This document shows positions 52,595-61,304 of a DNA stretch of 64,000 nt, in pieces. The position numbers were made by a program, and so were the translations under genes. How positions within the stretch are numbered: position 1 is the stretch's first letter; each line of letters starts with the position of its first letter. The notes under the pieces are model-generated. The model saw only the letters and a list, made by a program, of their open reading frames with translations. It did not search any database and was not told where the DNA came from. The DNA is from Streptomyces spongiicola (lineage in GTDB: Bacteria > Actinomycetota > Actinomycetes > Streptomycetales > Streptomycetaceae): NCBI RefSeq assembly GCF_003122365.1, contig NZ_CP029254.1, positions 2,924,501 to 2,988,500 of the forward strand. Direction: 5' to 3'.

Positions 52595-52611
52595 TCTGAC
52601 GCTACGTCAGA
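52595..52611. promoter_or_regulatory. Palindromic operator TCTGACG-N3-CGTCAGA, copy 2
   Basis: TCTGACGCTACGTCAGA, perfect arms, overlapping the stop codon of the SDR gene and about 96 bases before the LLM start. Centre-to-centre distance to copy 1 is 78 bp, so a promoter for the LLM gene could lie between two bound proteins. Confidence 0.7.
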
Positions 52612-53359
52612 TCACGTTGACGCCGGCCAGCCAGCCTCCGTCCACGACGAAGGGCTGGCCGGTGATGTACGAGGAGTCGTCACAGGACAGGAAGAGCGTC
52701 AGCCGCGCCACCTCCTCCGGGCGCCCGGCCCGCCCGAGCGGCACCAGCCGCCGGTACAGGCCGTCCAGCGCCTCCGGCTCCGCGCCGTCCGGGTTGCTCA
52801 TCGGGGTGTCCACCGCGCCCGGGCACACCGCGTTGACCCGGATCCGCTTCGCCGCGAGCTCGATGGCGGCCACCCTCGTCAGGCCGAGGATCGCGTGCTT
52901 GGTCGCGGCGTACGCGCCCACGTGCGACATACCCGTGAGCGCCGTGTACGAGGCGGTGTTGACGATCGTGCCGCCGCCGGCGGCCGCCATCTCGGGCGCG
53001 ACGGTCCTGATCCCCAGGAAGACGCCGGTCTGGTTGACCCTGACGATCTGCTGGAACTCCTCCAACGGGGTGCTGACCAGTTCGTTGAAGCGCAGGATGC
53101 CCGCGTTGTTGACCAGACCGTCGACACGGCCGAAGGCGCCCCGGGCGGACGCGACGGCGGCGGCCCACCCGTCCTCGTCGCCGACGTCGAGATGGACGTA
53201 CAGGCCCCCGATCTCCTCGGCGACCGCCTCGCCGCGGTCGTCGAGGACGTCCGCGAGGACGACCCGGGCACCCTCCGCGGCGAAGAGCCGCGCCGCCGCC
53301 TCCCCCTGCCCCCGGGCCGCACCGGTGACGATGACGACGCGCCCGTCCAGCTTCCCCAT
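52607..53359 (-). CDS. Short-chain dehydrogenase (hydroxysteroid dehydrogenase-like)
   Basis: 250 residues, full-length classical SDR. ATG with AGGGG about seven bases upstream. TGAARGQG cofactor loop, then LADVLDDRGE (NAD preference suggested by the Asp at the end of the second strand), NNAG, SYTALTG and YAATK, and PGAVDTPM after the last strand. The family includes 3-alpha and 20-beta hydroxysteroid dehydrogenases and other secondary alcohol dehydrogenases. The start lies nine bases after the LLM gene upstream, so they form one operon. Substrate inferred to be a lipid-like alcohol from context only. Confidence 0.93.
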   Translation of the reverse strand: MGKLDGRVVIVTGAARGQGEAAARLFAAEGARVVLADVLDDRGEAVAEEIGGLYVHLDVGDEDGWAAAVASARGAFGRVDGLVNNAGILRFNELVSTPLEEFQQIVRVNQTGVFLGIRTVAPEMAAAGGGTIVNTASYTALTGMSHVGAYAATKHAILGLTRVAAIELAAKRIRVNAVCPGAVDTPMSNPDGAEPEALDGLYRRLVPLGRAGRPEEVARLTLFLSCDDSSYITGQPFVVDGGWLAGVNVI

Positions 53360-53368
53360 GCCGTACCC

Positions 53369-54292
53369 CTAACGTCCGAGTCGCGGAGCCACCTCCGCTG
53401 CGAAGGCCGCCATCTGGTCGGTGAGTTCACCGCGGCTACGGCTGCGGAACCGCACCTGGATCTGGTCCACCCCCATGGCGCCGTACTCGCGCAGCGACTC
53501 GGCGAGCACCTCGGGCTCGCCGGTCAGCGTGCGCCGGCCGGTGTCCCAGCCGGCGCGGCCGACGTACAGGGGCTCGGTGATCGCGCCCACCACGAGGGGG
53601 TCCCCGACGCCGGCCTTCTCGCGCAGCGTCCGCAACCGGGCGATCTGCCGTGGCAGACGGTCGCGTGGATCGCCCTGCGGGAGCCAGCCGTCCCCCTTCA
53701 GGGCGGCCCGGCGCACGGCGGCAGGCGAGGAGCCGCCGACCCACACCGGTACCCGGGCCTGGGCGGGCCGCGGTCTCTGCCCGAGCCCCTCGAAGGCGAA
53801 CCGCTTCCCGGCGAAACTCGGGAACTCCTCCGGTCCGAGCGCCGCCCTGAGCGCGTCGATCGTCTCGTCGAGCAGGGCGCCGCGCCCCTCGAAGTCGGCG
53901 CCGACCGCCTCGAACTCCTCGCGCACATGCCCTGCGCCGACCCCGAGGACCAGCCGCCCACCGGACAGGTGGTCGAGGGTCGCGTACTGCTTGGCGGTGA
54001 CCAGCGGATGGCGCAGCCCGACGACGGCGACATGGCTGAGCAGCCGCACCCGCTCGGTCGCCGCGGCCAGGAAGGACAGCGTGGCGACGGGGTCGTACCA
54101 GACGGTCGACATCGCCCCGGCGAGGCGCTGCGGGATCGCGACATGGTCGCAGACGGCGATGTAGGCGAAGCCGGCCCGGTCGGCGGTGCGGGCGATCGCG
54201 ACCAGGTCGTCCGGGCCCGCGGCCGCCTCCCAGCACTCGGCGAAGACGGTGCTCTGCGACTGAACCGGGAGCTGCATCCCGTACACCACCAT
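53369..54292 (-). CDS. LLM-class F420-type oxidoreductase
   Basis: 307 residues; ATG with AAGGGACCGGCAC before it. Motifs: GFAYIAVCDHVAIPQRL, LLSHVAVVGLRHPLVTAKQYATLDHLSGGRLVLGVGAGH and PVWVGGSSPAAVRRAA, matching F420-dependent LLM enzymes of about 300 residues. First gene of a run with the SDR and the long LLM protein. The gap before it carries three CACGTCAGT units (about 54337-54361), each containing CGTCAG, one half of the operator found elsewhere in this cluster. Confidence 0.9.
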   Translation of the reverse strand: MVVYGMQLPVQSQSTVFAECWEAAAGPDDLVAIARTADRAGFAYIAVCDHVAIPQRLAGAMSTVWYDPVATLSFLAAATERVRLLSHVAVVGLRHPLVTAKQYATLDHLSGGRLVLGVGAGHVREEFEAVGADFEGRGALLDETIDALRAALGPEEFPSFAGKRFAFEGLGQRPRPAQARVPVWVGGSSPAAVRRAALKGDGWLPQGDPRDRLPRQIARLRTLREKAGVGDPLVVGAITEPLYVGRAGWDTGRRTLTGEPEVLAESLREYGAMGVDQIQVRFRSRSRGELTDQMAAFAAEVAPRLGR

Positions 54293-54765
54293 GTGCCGGT
54301 CCCTTCGCCGAAGCCTCTGATGGTTCGCCTTGCCGGCACGTCAGTCACGTCAGTCACGTCAGCCCTATCAGGCGTTTCGGCCGCGCCAGCCGTGCCGGCC
54401 CTGCCGGCCGTGCCAGGCGGTTCTTCATGGTCTTGGCCGGGGCCCGATCGGGCAAGGGGTGCGCGGGAGCGCCGCTCGGGTCCGCCTGGCCGGGGACTCC
54501 GCTCCCGGCCGGCCGGAGGCCGCGGGGGTACGCACAGGAGGTGCGCGGGTGCGCGCAGGCGGCGCGCGCCTCGAAGCCCTCGGCCGGGGTGGGCGTTGTA
54601 TGCCCTCGGCCGGAGTGCGCGCCGTATGCCCTCGGCCGGGGTGGCCGTCGTATGCCCTCGGCGGCGGCCGTGGGCGGATGTCCGCCCCCGCCTGCCGCGA
54701 GGTCCGCCCGCCCCGGTCGGCGGGGCGGTTCACGGCCCGGCCCGGAGCATGTCCCGCGGAATGGT
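54293..54765. repeat. Gene-free gap with 9-bp and 26-bp tandem repeats
   Basis: Three copies of CACGTCAGT-like units (54337-54361), then GCCCTGCCGGCC-type runs, then four copies of a 26-bp unit starting GCCCTCGGCCGGGGTG (54576, 54602, 54628, 54654). No gene was found. Confidence 0.7.
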
Positions 54766-55986
54766 TCACGGCCCGGCCCAGAGCCCGTCCTCCGTCAGCC
54801 CCAGCAGCTCGATCGCGTTCCCGCGTACGATCCGCTCCACCACGTCGGCGGGCAGGTGCCCCATCTGCGCCTCGCCCACCTCTCGGGACCTGGGCCAGGT
54901 GGAGTCGGAGTGCGGGTAGTCCGTCTCGTACAGGACGTTCCCGACCCCGATGGCGTCCAGGTTCCGCAGGCCGAAGGCGTCGTCGAAGAAGCAGCCGTGG
55001 ACGTGTCCGGCGAAGAGTTCCGACGGCGGCCGCCGCACCTTGTCCGCCACGCCGCCCCAGCCGCGGTTCTCCTCCCACACCACGTCCGCGCGCTCCAGGA
55101 TGTAGGGGATCCAGCCGATCTGGCCCTCGGCGTACATCACCCGGAGATTGGGAAAGCTCTCGAACTTGCCGCTCATCAGCCAGTCGACCATCGAGAAGCA
55201 GCAGTTGGCGAAGGTGATGGTGGAGCCGACGGCCGGCGGGGCGTCGGCGGACGTCGACGGCATCCTGGAGGAGGAGCCGATGTGCATCGCCACGACCGTC
55301 CCGGTCTCGTCGCACGCCGCGAGGAACGGGTCCCACTCGCCGGTGTGGACGGACGGCAGGCCGAGGTGCGGGGGTATCTCCGAGAACGCCACCGCCCGGA
55401 CCCCGCGGGCCGCGTTCCGCCGCACCTCGGCGGCCGCGAGTTCCGCGTCCCACAGCGGGATCAGGGTGAGCGGGATCAGCCGGCCCCGGGCCTCCGGCCC
55501 GCACCACTCCTCCACCATCCAGTCGTTGTAGGCGCGTACGCAGAGCAACCCGAGATCGCGGTCCTTCGCCTCGGTGAACGTCTGGCCGCAGAAGCGCGGG
55601 AAGGTGGGGAAGCACAGGGCGGACTGGACGTGGTTGACGTCCATGTCCGCCAGCCTGTCCGCCACGCTGTACGAGCCGGGCCGCATCCGCTCGTAGGTGA
55701 TGACCTCCAGCCTGATCTCGTCGCGGTCGTAGCCGACGGCGGTGTCGAGCCGGGTCAGCGGGCGGTGCAGGTCCCCGTACACCCACCAGTCCCCGACCGG
55801 GCCCTCGTCGCCCGGCGCGCCCATGACGGGGGCGAACCTGCCGCCGAGGAACGTCATTTCCCTCAGCGGCGCGCGGACGACACGGGGCCCGCTGTCCCGG
55901 TACCTCGACGGGAGCCGGTCCCGCCAGACGCCCGGGGGCTCCACCGTGTGGTCGTCCACCGAGATGATCTTCGGGAAGTTCTCCAT
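54766..55986 (-). CDS. Amidohydrolase-2 family protein (metal-dependent, ACMSD-like)
   Basis: 406 residues from the ATG at 55986; a GTG three codons earlier is less likely. Begins with ISVDDHTVEPP, the degenerate first metal motif of this family, and includes MHIGSSSRMPS, YAEGQIGWIPYILERAD and LYETDYPHSDSTWP, the C-terminal metal-binding and catalytic region. Members are decarboxylases or hydrolases of aromatic and cyclic acids, common in catabolic clusters together with LLM oxidoreductases and acyl-CoA enzymes. A CTGACG palindrome lies 22 bases before its start, so it joins the presumed regulon. Confidence 0.9.
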   Translation of the reverse strand: MENFPKIISVDDHTVEPPGVWRDRLPSRYRDSGPRVVRAPLREMTFLGGRFAPVMGAPGDEGPVGDWWVYGDLHRPLTRLDTAVGYDRDEIRLEVITYERMRPGSYSVADRLADMDVNHVQSALCFPTFPRFCGQTFTEAKDRDLGLLCVRAYNDWMVEEWCGPEARGRLIPLTLIPLWDAELAAAEVRRNAARGVRAVAFSEIPPHLGLPSVHTGEWDPFLAACDETGTVVAMHIGSSSRMPSTSADAPPAVGSTITFANCCFSMVDWLMSGKFESFPNLRVMYAEGQIGWIPYILERADVVWEENRGWGGVADKVRRPPSELFAGHVHGCFFDDAFGLRNLDAIGVGNVLYETDYPHSDSTWPRSREVGEAQMGHLPADVVERIVRGNAIELLGLTEDGLWAGP

Positions 55987-56007
55987 GCCTTCCACGGTAA
56001 CGCCGAT

Positions 56008-56022
56008 CTGACGAACCGTCAG
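56008..56022. promoter_or_regulatory. Palindromic operator CTGACG-N3-CGTCAG, copy 3
   Basis: CTGACGAACCGTCAG with 6-bp perfect arms in the divergent gap between the amidohydrolase and afsR. It is about 22 bases from the amidohydrolase start and 148 bases from afsR, so the former is the likely target. Confidence 0.7.
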
Positions 56023-56169
56023 CTATGTGTCGGGGGGATCCGGCGGTTCCTGTGCCGAGCCCCACCTCCTGCTGACGAGCCAGGCCCCCACAAGGCAGAC
56101 TGTCCGGGACGAACCCGCGACACGAGCGCGAGGACTTCGGGACGAAGGCGGTACCGGCAGGGGGTAGCG

Positions 56170-59133
56170 ATGCACCACGAGGACGAACCCTCCGCACAGC
56201 CACACACTCCGGGGCCGCGGACCTGGGACCCGGCGGACGGCGACGGGCACCTCCGCTTCAGCGTGCTCGGCCCCGTCCGCGCCTGGCACCGCGGCGAGGC
56301 CCTGCCCCCCGGCTCGCCCCAGCAGCGCGCCCTCCTCGCCGCCCTCCTCCTCCGCGAGGGCCGCACCGCCACCTCCGCCGAACTCATCGACGCCATCTGG
56401 GGCGAGGACCCGCCCTCGCAGGCCCTCGCCGCCGTACGGACCTACGCCTCCCGTCTGCGCAAGATCCTCGAACCCGGCATCCTGGTCACCGAGTCCGGCG
56501 GCTACGCCGTACGCGTCCCCGCCGAAGCCCTCGACCTCCGGGTCGCCCGGGAACTCGCCGCCGAGGCCGACAAGGCGCGCGCCGGCGGCGACCGGCACCA
56601 GGCCCGCACCCTCGTCGGCAGCTCCCTCGGCCTCTGGGACGGCGAACCCCTCGCCTCCGTCCCCGGCCCCTACGCCGAGACCCAGCGCGCCCGACTCGGG
56701 GAATGGCGCCTCCAGCTCCTCGAGACCCGCCTCGAACTCGACCTCGAACTCGGCCACCACGCCGAGGCCGTCTCCGAACTGACCGCCCTCACCGCCGCGC
56801 ACCCCCTGCGCGAGCGCCTGCGCGAACTCCTCATGCTCGCCCTCTACCGCAGCGGCCGCCAGGCCGAGGCACTCGCCGTCTACGCCGACACCCGAAGACT
56901 CCTGGCCGACGAACTCGGCGTCGACCCCCGCCCCGAACTGTCCACCCTCCAACAGCGCATCCTCCGCGCCGACACCGAACTCGCCCGCCCCGCCGAACAG
57001 AGCGCACCCACGGCGCCCCAGCCGGCCCGGCCGGCCCAGCTCCCCGCCACCGTCCCCGACTTCACCGGCCGTGCCTCCTTCGTCCGCGAACTCGGCCACC
57101 GCCTCGCCTCCGCCGACGGCACCGTCATGGCCGTCTCCGCCCTCGCCGGCATCGGCGGCGTCGGCAAGACCACCCTCGCCGTCCACGTCGCGCACGAGGC
57201 CAAGCCCCACTTCCCCGACGGCCAGCTCTACATCGACCTCCAGGGCGCCGGCGCCCGCTCCGCCGAACCCGAGACCGTCCTCGGCGCCTTCCTCCGCGCC
57301 CTCGGCACCGCCGACACCGCCGTCCCCGACACCCTCGACGAACGCGCCGCCCTCTTCCGCTCCCTCCTCGACGGCCGCCGCATCCTCGTCCTCCTCGACA
57401 ACGCCCGCGACGCCGCCCAGATCCGGCCCCTGCTGCCCGGAACCGCCGGCTGCGCCGCCCTCGTCACCAGCCGCGTCCGCATGGTCGACCTCGCCGGGGC
57501 CCACCTCGTCGACCTCGACGTCATGTCACCCGACGAGGCACTCCAGCTCTTCACCCGCATCGTCGGCGACGAACGCGTCACCGCCGAGCGCAAAGCCGCC
57601 CTCGACGTCGTCGCCGCCTGCGGCTTCCTTCCCCTCGCCATCCGCATCGCCGCCTCCCGCCTCTCCGCACGCCGCACCTGGACCGTCTCCGTACTCGCCG
57701 CCAAACTCGCCGACGAACGCCGGCGCCTCGACGAACTCCAGGCCGGCGACCTCGCCGTCAAGGCCACCTTCGAACTCGGCTACGGCCAGCTCGAGCCCGC
57801 ACAGGCCCGCGCCTTCCGCCTACTCGGCCTGGCCGACGGCCCCGACATCTCCCTCACCGCGGCCGCGGCAGCACTCGGCCTCCCCGAACACGACACCGAG
57901 GACCTCCTCGAAGCCCTCGTCGACACCTCACTCCTCGAGTCCGCCGCCCCCGGCCGCTACCGCTTCCACGACCTCGTCCGCCTCTACGCGCGTGCCTGCG
58001 CCGAACGCGACGAACAGCCCCCGGCGGAACGCGAGGCCGCGCTCTCCCGGCTGCTGGACTTCTACCTCGCCACCACCGCCCGCGTCTTCGCCCTCGAACG
58101 GCCCGGCGACCGCCTCGTCGACCACCTCGCCCCCACCGCCTACGGGGGGCTGGCCTTCACCGACCGGCACGAGGCCGTCGACTGGCTCTACCGCGAAGCC
58201 AACAGCCTGCTCGCATGCGCCCGCCAGTCCTTCGTCGGCACCCGGCTGCGCCGGGCCGTGGACCTGCTGTGGGCGGCCAAGGACCTCGCCGAGTCCGGCG
58301 CCAACAGCAGGCAGTACGAATCCGCGGCCCTCGCCGCCCGCGACGCCGCCCGCGCGGCGGGCGACTCCCTCGCGGAAGGGCGCGCCAGGACGACCCTGAC
58401 CAGCGTCCACCTCGTGGCGGGACGCTACGACGAGGCCGACGACGAAGCGGTCGCCGCACGTGCGCTCGCGCTGTCGGCGAACGACAGCACACCCGTGCAC
58501 TGGGCCGACAACGACCGCGGCATCATCGCCGGCATCCGCAACCGGCACGAGGAGGCCGAGGAGCACCTGCTCCACGCCGTCGGAGGCTGGCAGGCCGACG
58601 GGAACCTCCCCGGTGCCGCCAGTGCCCTGTGCAACCTCTCCCGCGTGCATCTGCTCATGGGCCGTACCGACAGTGCCATAGACCTGGCCCGGCAGGGCAT
58701 CGAGATCTACGACCGCATGGGGCTCACCGTCCGGCTCGCCAACGGCAGATACGCCCTCGGGATGGCCCTGACGGAGGCCGGTCGGCACCCCGAGGCACTA
58801 CAGCAGCTCAACGAGGCACTGCGGATGTTCGGCCAGGACAGGCAGCGCCTGTGGGAGGGCACGACCCACTTCCGCATCGCCCAGGCCCATCTCAAGGCCC
58901 AGCGGGCCGCCTCCGCCGCACAGCACGCCGAACAGGCCATCGCCACGGGCTGCATCGGTGGCGAGAGGATGCGAGGCAATGTGCTGACCCTGCTGGGCAG
59001 GGCACTCGACGCCCTCGGCCAGAGCGGCCGCGCCCAGGCGTGCTGGCGCGAAGCACTGGCGCTCTACGAGGAACTGGGCGCCGTGGAAGCGGACACGGTG
59101 AGAGAACTCCTCAGCCCGCTCGCCGCTGCCTGA
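56170..59133 (+). CDS. afsR: AfsR, SARP-family global regulator
   Basis: 987 residues, close to the known length of AfsR. ATG with CAGGGGGTAGCG before it. Residues 28-120 are an OmpR-like DNA-binding domain (LRFSVLGPVRAW to GGYAVRV), then the bacterial transcriptional activation domain to about 270. An NB-ARC ATPase follows with Walker A GIGGVGKTT (327-335) and a Walker B RILVLLDNA, then TPR repeats to the end (from about 700). In Streptomyces AfsR is phosphorylated by Ser/Thr kinases such as AfsK and switches on afsS. The next gene is afsS with a SARP-type promoter. No kinase gene lies in the window. Confidence 0.95.
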   Translation: MHHEDEPSAQPHTPGPRTWDPADGDGHLRFSVLGPVRAWHRGEALPPGSPQQRALLAALLLREGRTATSAELIDAIWGEDPPSQALAAVRTYASRLRKILEPGILVTESGGYAVRVPAEALDLRVARELAAEADKARAGGDRHQARTLVGSSLGLWDGEPLASVPGPYAETQRARLGEWRLQLLETRLELDLELGHHAEAVSELTALTAAHPLRERLRELLMLALYRSGRQAEALAVYADTRRLLADELGVDPRPELSTLQQRILRADTELARPAEQSAPTAPQPARPAQLPATVPDFTGRASFVRELGHRLASADGTVMAVSALAGIGGVGKTTLAVHVAHEAKPHFPDGQLYIDLQGAGARSAEPETVLGAFLRALGTADTAVPDTLDERAALFRSLLDGRRILVLLDNARDAAQIRPLLPGTAGCAALVTSRVRMVDLAGAHLVDLDVMSPDEALQLFTRIVGDERVTAERKAALDVVAACGFLPLAIRIAASRLSARRTWTVSVLAAKLADERRRLDELQAGDLAVKATFELGYGQLEPAQARAFRLLGLADGPDISLTAAAAALGLPEHDTEDLLEALVDTSLLESAAPGRYRFHDLVRLYARACAERDEQPPAEREAALSRLLDFYLATTARVFALERPGDRLVDHLAPTAYGGLAFTDRHEAVDWLYREANSLLACARQSFVGTRLRRAVDLLWAAKDLAESGANSRQYESAALAARDAARAAGDSLAEGRARTTLTSVHLVAGRYDEADDEAVAARALALSANDSTPVHWADNDRGIIAGIRNRHEEAEEHLLHAVGGWQADGNLPGAASALCNLSRVHLLMGRTDSAIDLARQGIEIYDRMGLTVRLANGRYALGMALTEAGRHPEALQQLNEALRMFGQDRQRLWEGTTHFRIAQAHLKAQRAASAAQHAEQAIATGCIGGERMRGNVLTLLGRALDALGQSGRAQACWREALALYEELGAVEADTVRELLSPLAAA

Positions 59134-59150
59134 CCGCCTTCGAACTGCTC

Positions 59151-59183
59151 GTTCAGCGTTTGTTTATGCCGACACGGCATGCT
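59151..59183 (+). promoter_or_regulatory. afsS promoter with SARP/AfsR direct repeats
   Basis: GTTCAGC (59151-59157) and GTTTATG (59162-59168) are heptamers repeated with 11-bp periodicity, the standard SARP site. Nine bases later comes CATGCT (59178-59183), an acceptable -10 box; SARP promoters place the second heptamer where a -35 box would be. The site is only 18 bases past the afsR stop. Confidence 0.8.
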
Positions 59184-59329
59184 CACTGCAACGGTCCGTC
59201 GTAGCGGGGGGCAGACGGATCGCACGGGGGGCCACCGCTATGGTGAGCGGTCCCGAAACGCCCGTTCGGCGACCCACGGGGGAGTCGCCGAGCGGGCGTT
59301 GCCGGCCGATCCGATCCAGTGGGGAGCTG

Positions 59330-59599
59330 ATGACGGTGAGCGACAAGTACAGAAACGAAGAGATCACCACCATGGACAACCACATGCCCGCTCCCCCCAA
59401 GGACGGCGGCATCACCACCATGGACAACCACATGCCCGCCCCTCCCAAGGACGGCGGCATCACCACCATGGACAACCACATGCCCGCTCCCCCCAAGGAC
59501 GGCGGCATCACCACCATGGACAACCACATGCCCGCTCCCCCCAAGGACGGCGGCATCACCACCATGGACAACCACATGCCCGCCCCTCCCAAGCCCTGA
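59330..59599 (+). CDS. afsS: AfsS, small regulatory protein with five tandem repeats
   Basis: 89 residues. ATG after GGGGAGCTG; a GTG two codons later is possible. After an 11-residue head the protein is five exact or near-exact copies of a 16-residue unit, ITTMDNHMPAPPKDGG. AfsS from S. coelicolor is described as 63 residues with three repeats of T-x-x-D-N-H-M-P-x-P; the core here is identical in pattern but has two more copies. AfsS is a target of AfsR and stimulates antibiotic production; its mechanism is unclear. Position straight after afsR, plus the SARP promoter, confirms identity. Confidence 0.93.
   Translation: MTVSDKYRNEEITTMDNHMPAPPKDGGITTMDNHMPAPPKDGGITTMDNHMPAPPKDGGITTMDNHMPAPPKDGGITTMDNHMPAPPKP
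59363..59596 (+). repeat. 48-bp tandem repeat inside afsS, five copies
   Basis: Copies begin at 59363, 59411, 59459, 59507 and 59555. They are nearly identical at the DNA level (only CCCGCTCCCCCC versus CCCGCCCCTCCC differences), which points to recent duplication or ongoing homogenisation rather than old divergence. Confidence 0.9.
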
Positions 59600-59617
59600 G
59601 ACCGCACACGACGGGGT

Positions 59618-59656
59618 GCGGCCGCGGCGGCGCGGAGGGGGAGCCGCCGCGGCCGC
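59618..59656. terminator. Hairpin between convergent afsS and acyl-CoA synthetase genes
   Basis: GCGGCCGCGGCGGC, an 11-base loop, then GCCGCCGCGGCCGC: a perfect 14-bp GC stem starting 18 bases after the afsS stop and ending seven bases before the stop of the opposing gene. It could end both transcripts. Confidence 0.7.
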
Positions 59657-59663
59657 GGTGCGT

Positions 59664-61235
59664 TCAGCGGGCGCGCGCTTCGGCGCGCGCCCGCAGTTCC
59701 GTCTTCAGCACCTTCCCGCTCGCGTTCCGCGGCAGTTCCGCCACGAACTCCACCGACCGCGGCACCTTGTAGTTCGCCATCTCCCGGCGCGACCAGGCGA
59801 TCAGGTCGTCCGCGGTCAGCGTGGCACCCGGCCTGCGCACCGCGTAGGCCCTCCCCACCTCGCCGAGCCGCCCGTCCGGCACGCCGACCACCGCCACGTC
59901 GGCGATGTCCGGGTGCAGGCCGAGGAGTTGCTCGATCTCCGCCGGATACGCGTTGAAACCGCCCACGACGAACATGTCCTTGATCCGGTCGGTGATCCGC
60001 AGGTTCCCCGCCTCGTCGAGGACTCCCACGTCGCCCGTGTGCAGCCAGCCCTCCGCGTCGACCGCCTCCGCCGTACCCACCGGGTCCTCGAAGTAGCCCA
60101 GCATCACGTTGTGTCCGCGTACCAGGACCTCCCCCGGCTCCCCCGGCCCGGCGAGCACCCGCACCTCGGTGTCCGGGATGGCCCGCCCCGACGTCGCCGC
60201 GATCGTGGCCGGGTCGTCGCCGCGACGGCACATCGTCACGATGCCGGACGCCTCCGACAGCCCGTAGGCCGTGAGCACCGTCGCGATACGCAACTCCTGC
60301 CGCAGCCGCTCGACCAGGCGCAGCGGCACCACGGCCGCGCCCGTCACCACCAGGCGCAGTGCCGACAGGTCGTGCGCGTCCCGCGCCGGGTGGTCGAGCA
60401 GGGCCTGGTGGAGCGTCGGCGGGCCCGGGAGGACGGAGATCCGCTCGGAGGCGATGTTCGCGAGCACCGTGTCCGCGTCGAACACCGGCTGCGGCACCAT
60501 CGTCGCGCCCCTCGTCAGGGAGGCGACGATCCCCGCCCTGTAGCCGAAGGTGTGGAAGAACGGGTTCACGATCAGATAGCGGTCGCCCTCCCGGAGCCCG
60601 GCCAGTTCGGCCCAGGTCTCGAAGCAGCGCAGTGTCTGCGCATGGGTGGTCACCACCCCCTTCGGTGCGCCCGTGGTACCCGAGGTGAAGACGATGTCCG
60701 ACGGGGCCGTCGGCTCCACCGCGTCCGCCCGTGCACGCACCAGGGACGCCGGCACCGCGTCCCCGTCCGCGAGGAAGTCCTTCCATGTCCGGTAGTCCTC
60801 GGGTGCGGCGTCGGCGAGCACCACCACCTGTTCCAGATGCGGGAGTTCGACCTCGGCACGCCGCAGCGAGGCGACGTAGGAGGTGCCCAGGAACGTGCCG
60901 GTGACAAAGAGCAGCCTCGCCCGGGAGCGGGCCAGGACGTAGGCGGCCTCGGTGCCCTTGAAGCGGGTGTTGAGGGGTACGAGCACCGCGCCGGCGGTCA
61001 CCGCGCCCAGCGCCGAGACGATCCACTCGAGCGTGTTCGGCGCCCAGACCGCCACCCGGTCCCCCTGCCGGACGCCCGCGGCGATACAGGCGGCGGCCGC
61101 GCGTTCGACGCGTTCGCCCAGTTCGGCGTAGCTCACCCGGGTGCGGCCCTCGACGACGGCCTCCCGCTCGCCGTGGCGTTCCGCGGCACTCCGCACCAGC
61201 CTCGGGATGGAGCCCCACTCCAGATCGCCGCGCAT
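59664..61235 (-). CDS. Long-chain-type acyl-CoA synthetase (FadD-like)
   Basis: 523 residues; ATG with GGGAGGG before it. Adenylate-forming enzyme: AMP motif TSGTTGAPKG (about residue 180), YGLSEASG, GWLHTGDVG, ITDRIKDMFVVGGFNAYP and the C-terminal catalytic Lys in NASGKVLKTELR. It should load an organic acid onto CoA with ATP. Divergent from the Ltp2-like gene, with an operator copy between them. It would supply the CoA ester for the enzymes encoded next to it. The acid is unknown. Confidence 0.93.
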   Translation of the reverse strand: MRGDLEWGSIPRLVRSAAERHGEREAVVEGRTRVSYAELGERVERAAAACIAAGVRQGDRVAVWAPNTLEWIVSALGAVTAGAVLVPLNTRFKGTEAAYVLARSRARLLFVTGTFLGTSYVASLRRAEVELPHLEQVVVLADAAPEDYRTWKDFLADGDAVPASLVRARADAVEPTAPSDIVFTSGTTGAPKGVVTTHAQTLRCFETWAELAGLREGDRYLIVNPFFHTFGYRAGIVASLTRGATMVPQPVFDADTVLANIASERISVLPGPPTLHQALLDHPARDAHDLSALRLVVTGAAVVPLRLVERLRQELRIATVLTAYGLSEASGIVTMCRRGDDPATIAATSGRAIPDTEVRVLAGPGEPGEVLVRGHNVMLGYFEDPVGTAEAVDAEGWLHTGDVGVLDEAGNLRITDRIKDMFVVGGFNAYPAEIEQLLGLHPDIADVAVVGVPDGRLGEVGRAYAVRRPGATLTADDLIAWSRREMANYKVPRSVEFVAELPRNASGKVLKTELRARAEARAR

Positions 61236-61268
61236 GACCCGACCCTCCCGCCGTCGACCGCCCCATAG

Positions 61269-61283
61269 CTGACTAACCGTCAG
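61269..61283. promoter_or_regulatory. Operator copy 4 (one mismatch) in the divergent acyl-CoA synthetase / Ltp2-like promoter
   Basis: CTGACTAACCGTCAG; compared with the consensus CTGACG-N3-CGTCAG one base differs (T for G). It lies 34 bases from the synthetase start and 22 bases from the Ltp2-like start, so one bound protein could control both directions. Confidence 0.6.
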
Positions 61284-61304
61284 ATTAGCTGTACGCTGCC
61301 CCGC

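Noticed and set aside
59240..59599. The repeated DNHMPAPP peptide as a precursor of a multi-core modified peptide
   Set aside because: Its position after afsR, the SARP promoter and the TxxDNHMPxP pattern identify it as AfsS. No modifying enzyme is adjacent.
56170..59599. afsR/afsS as part of a biosynthetic gene cluster in the window
   Set aside because: They are global regulators. No polyketide, peptide synthetase or terpene synthase genes are present; neighbours are catabolic.
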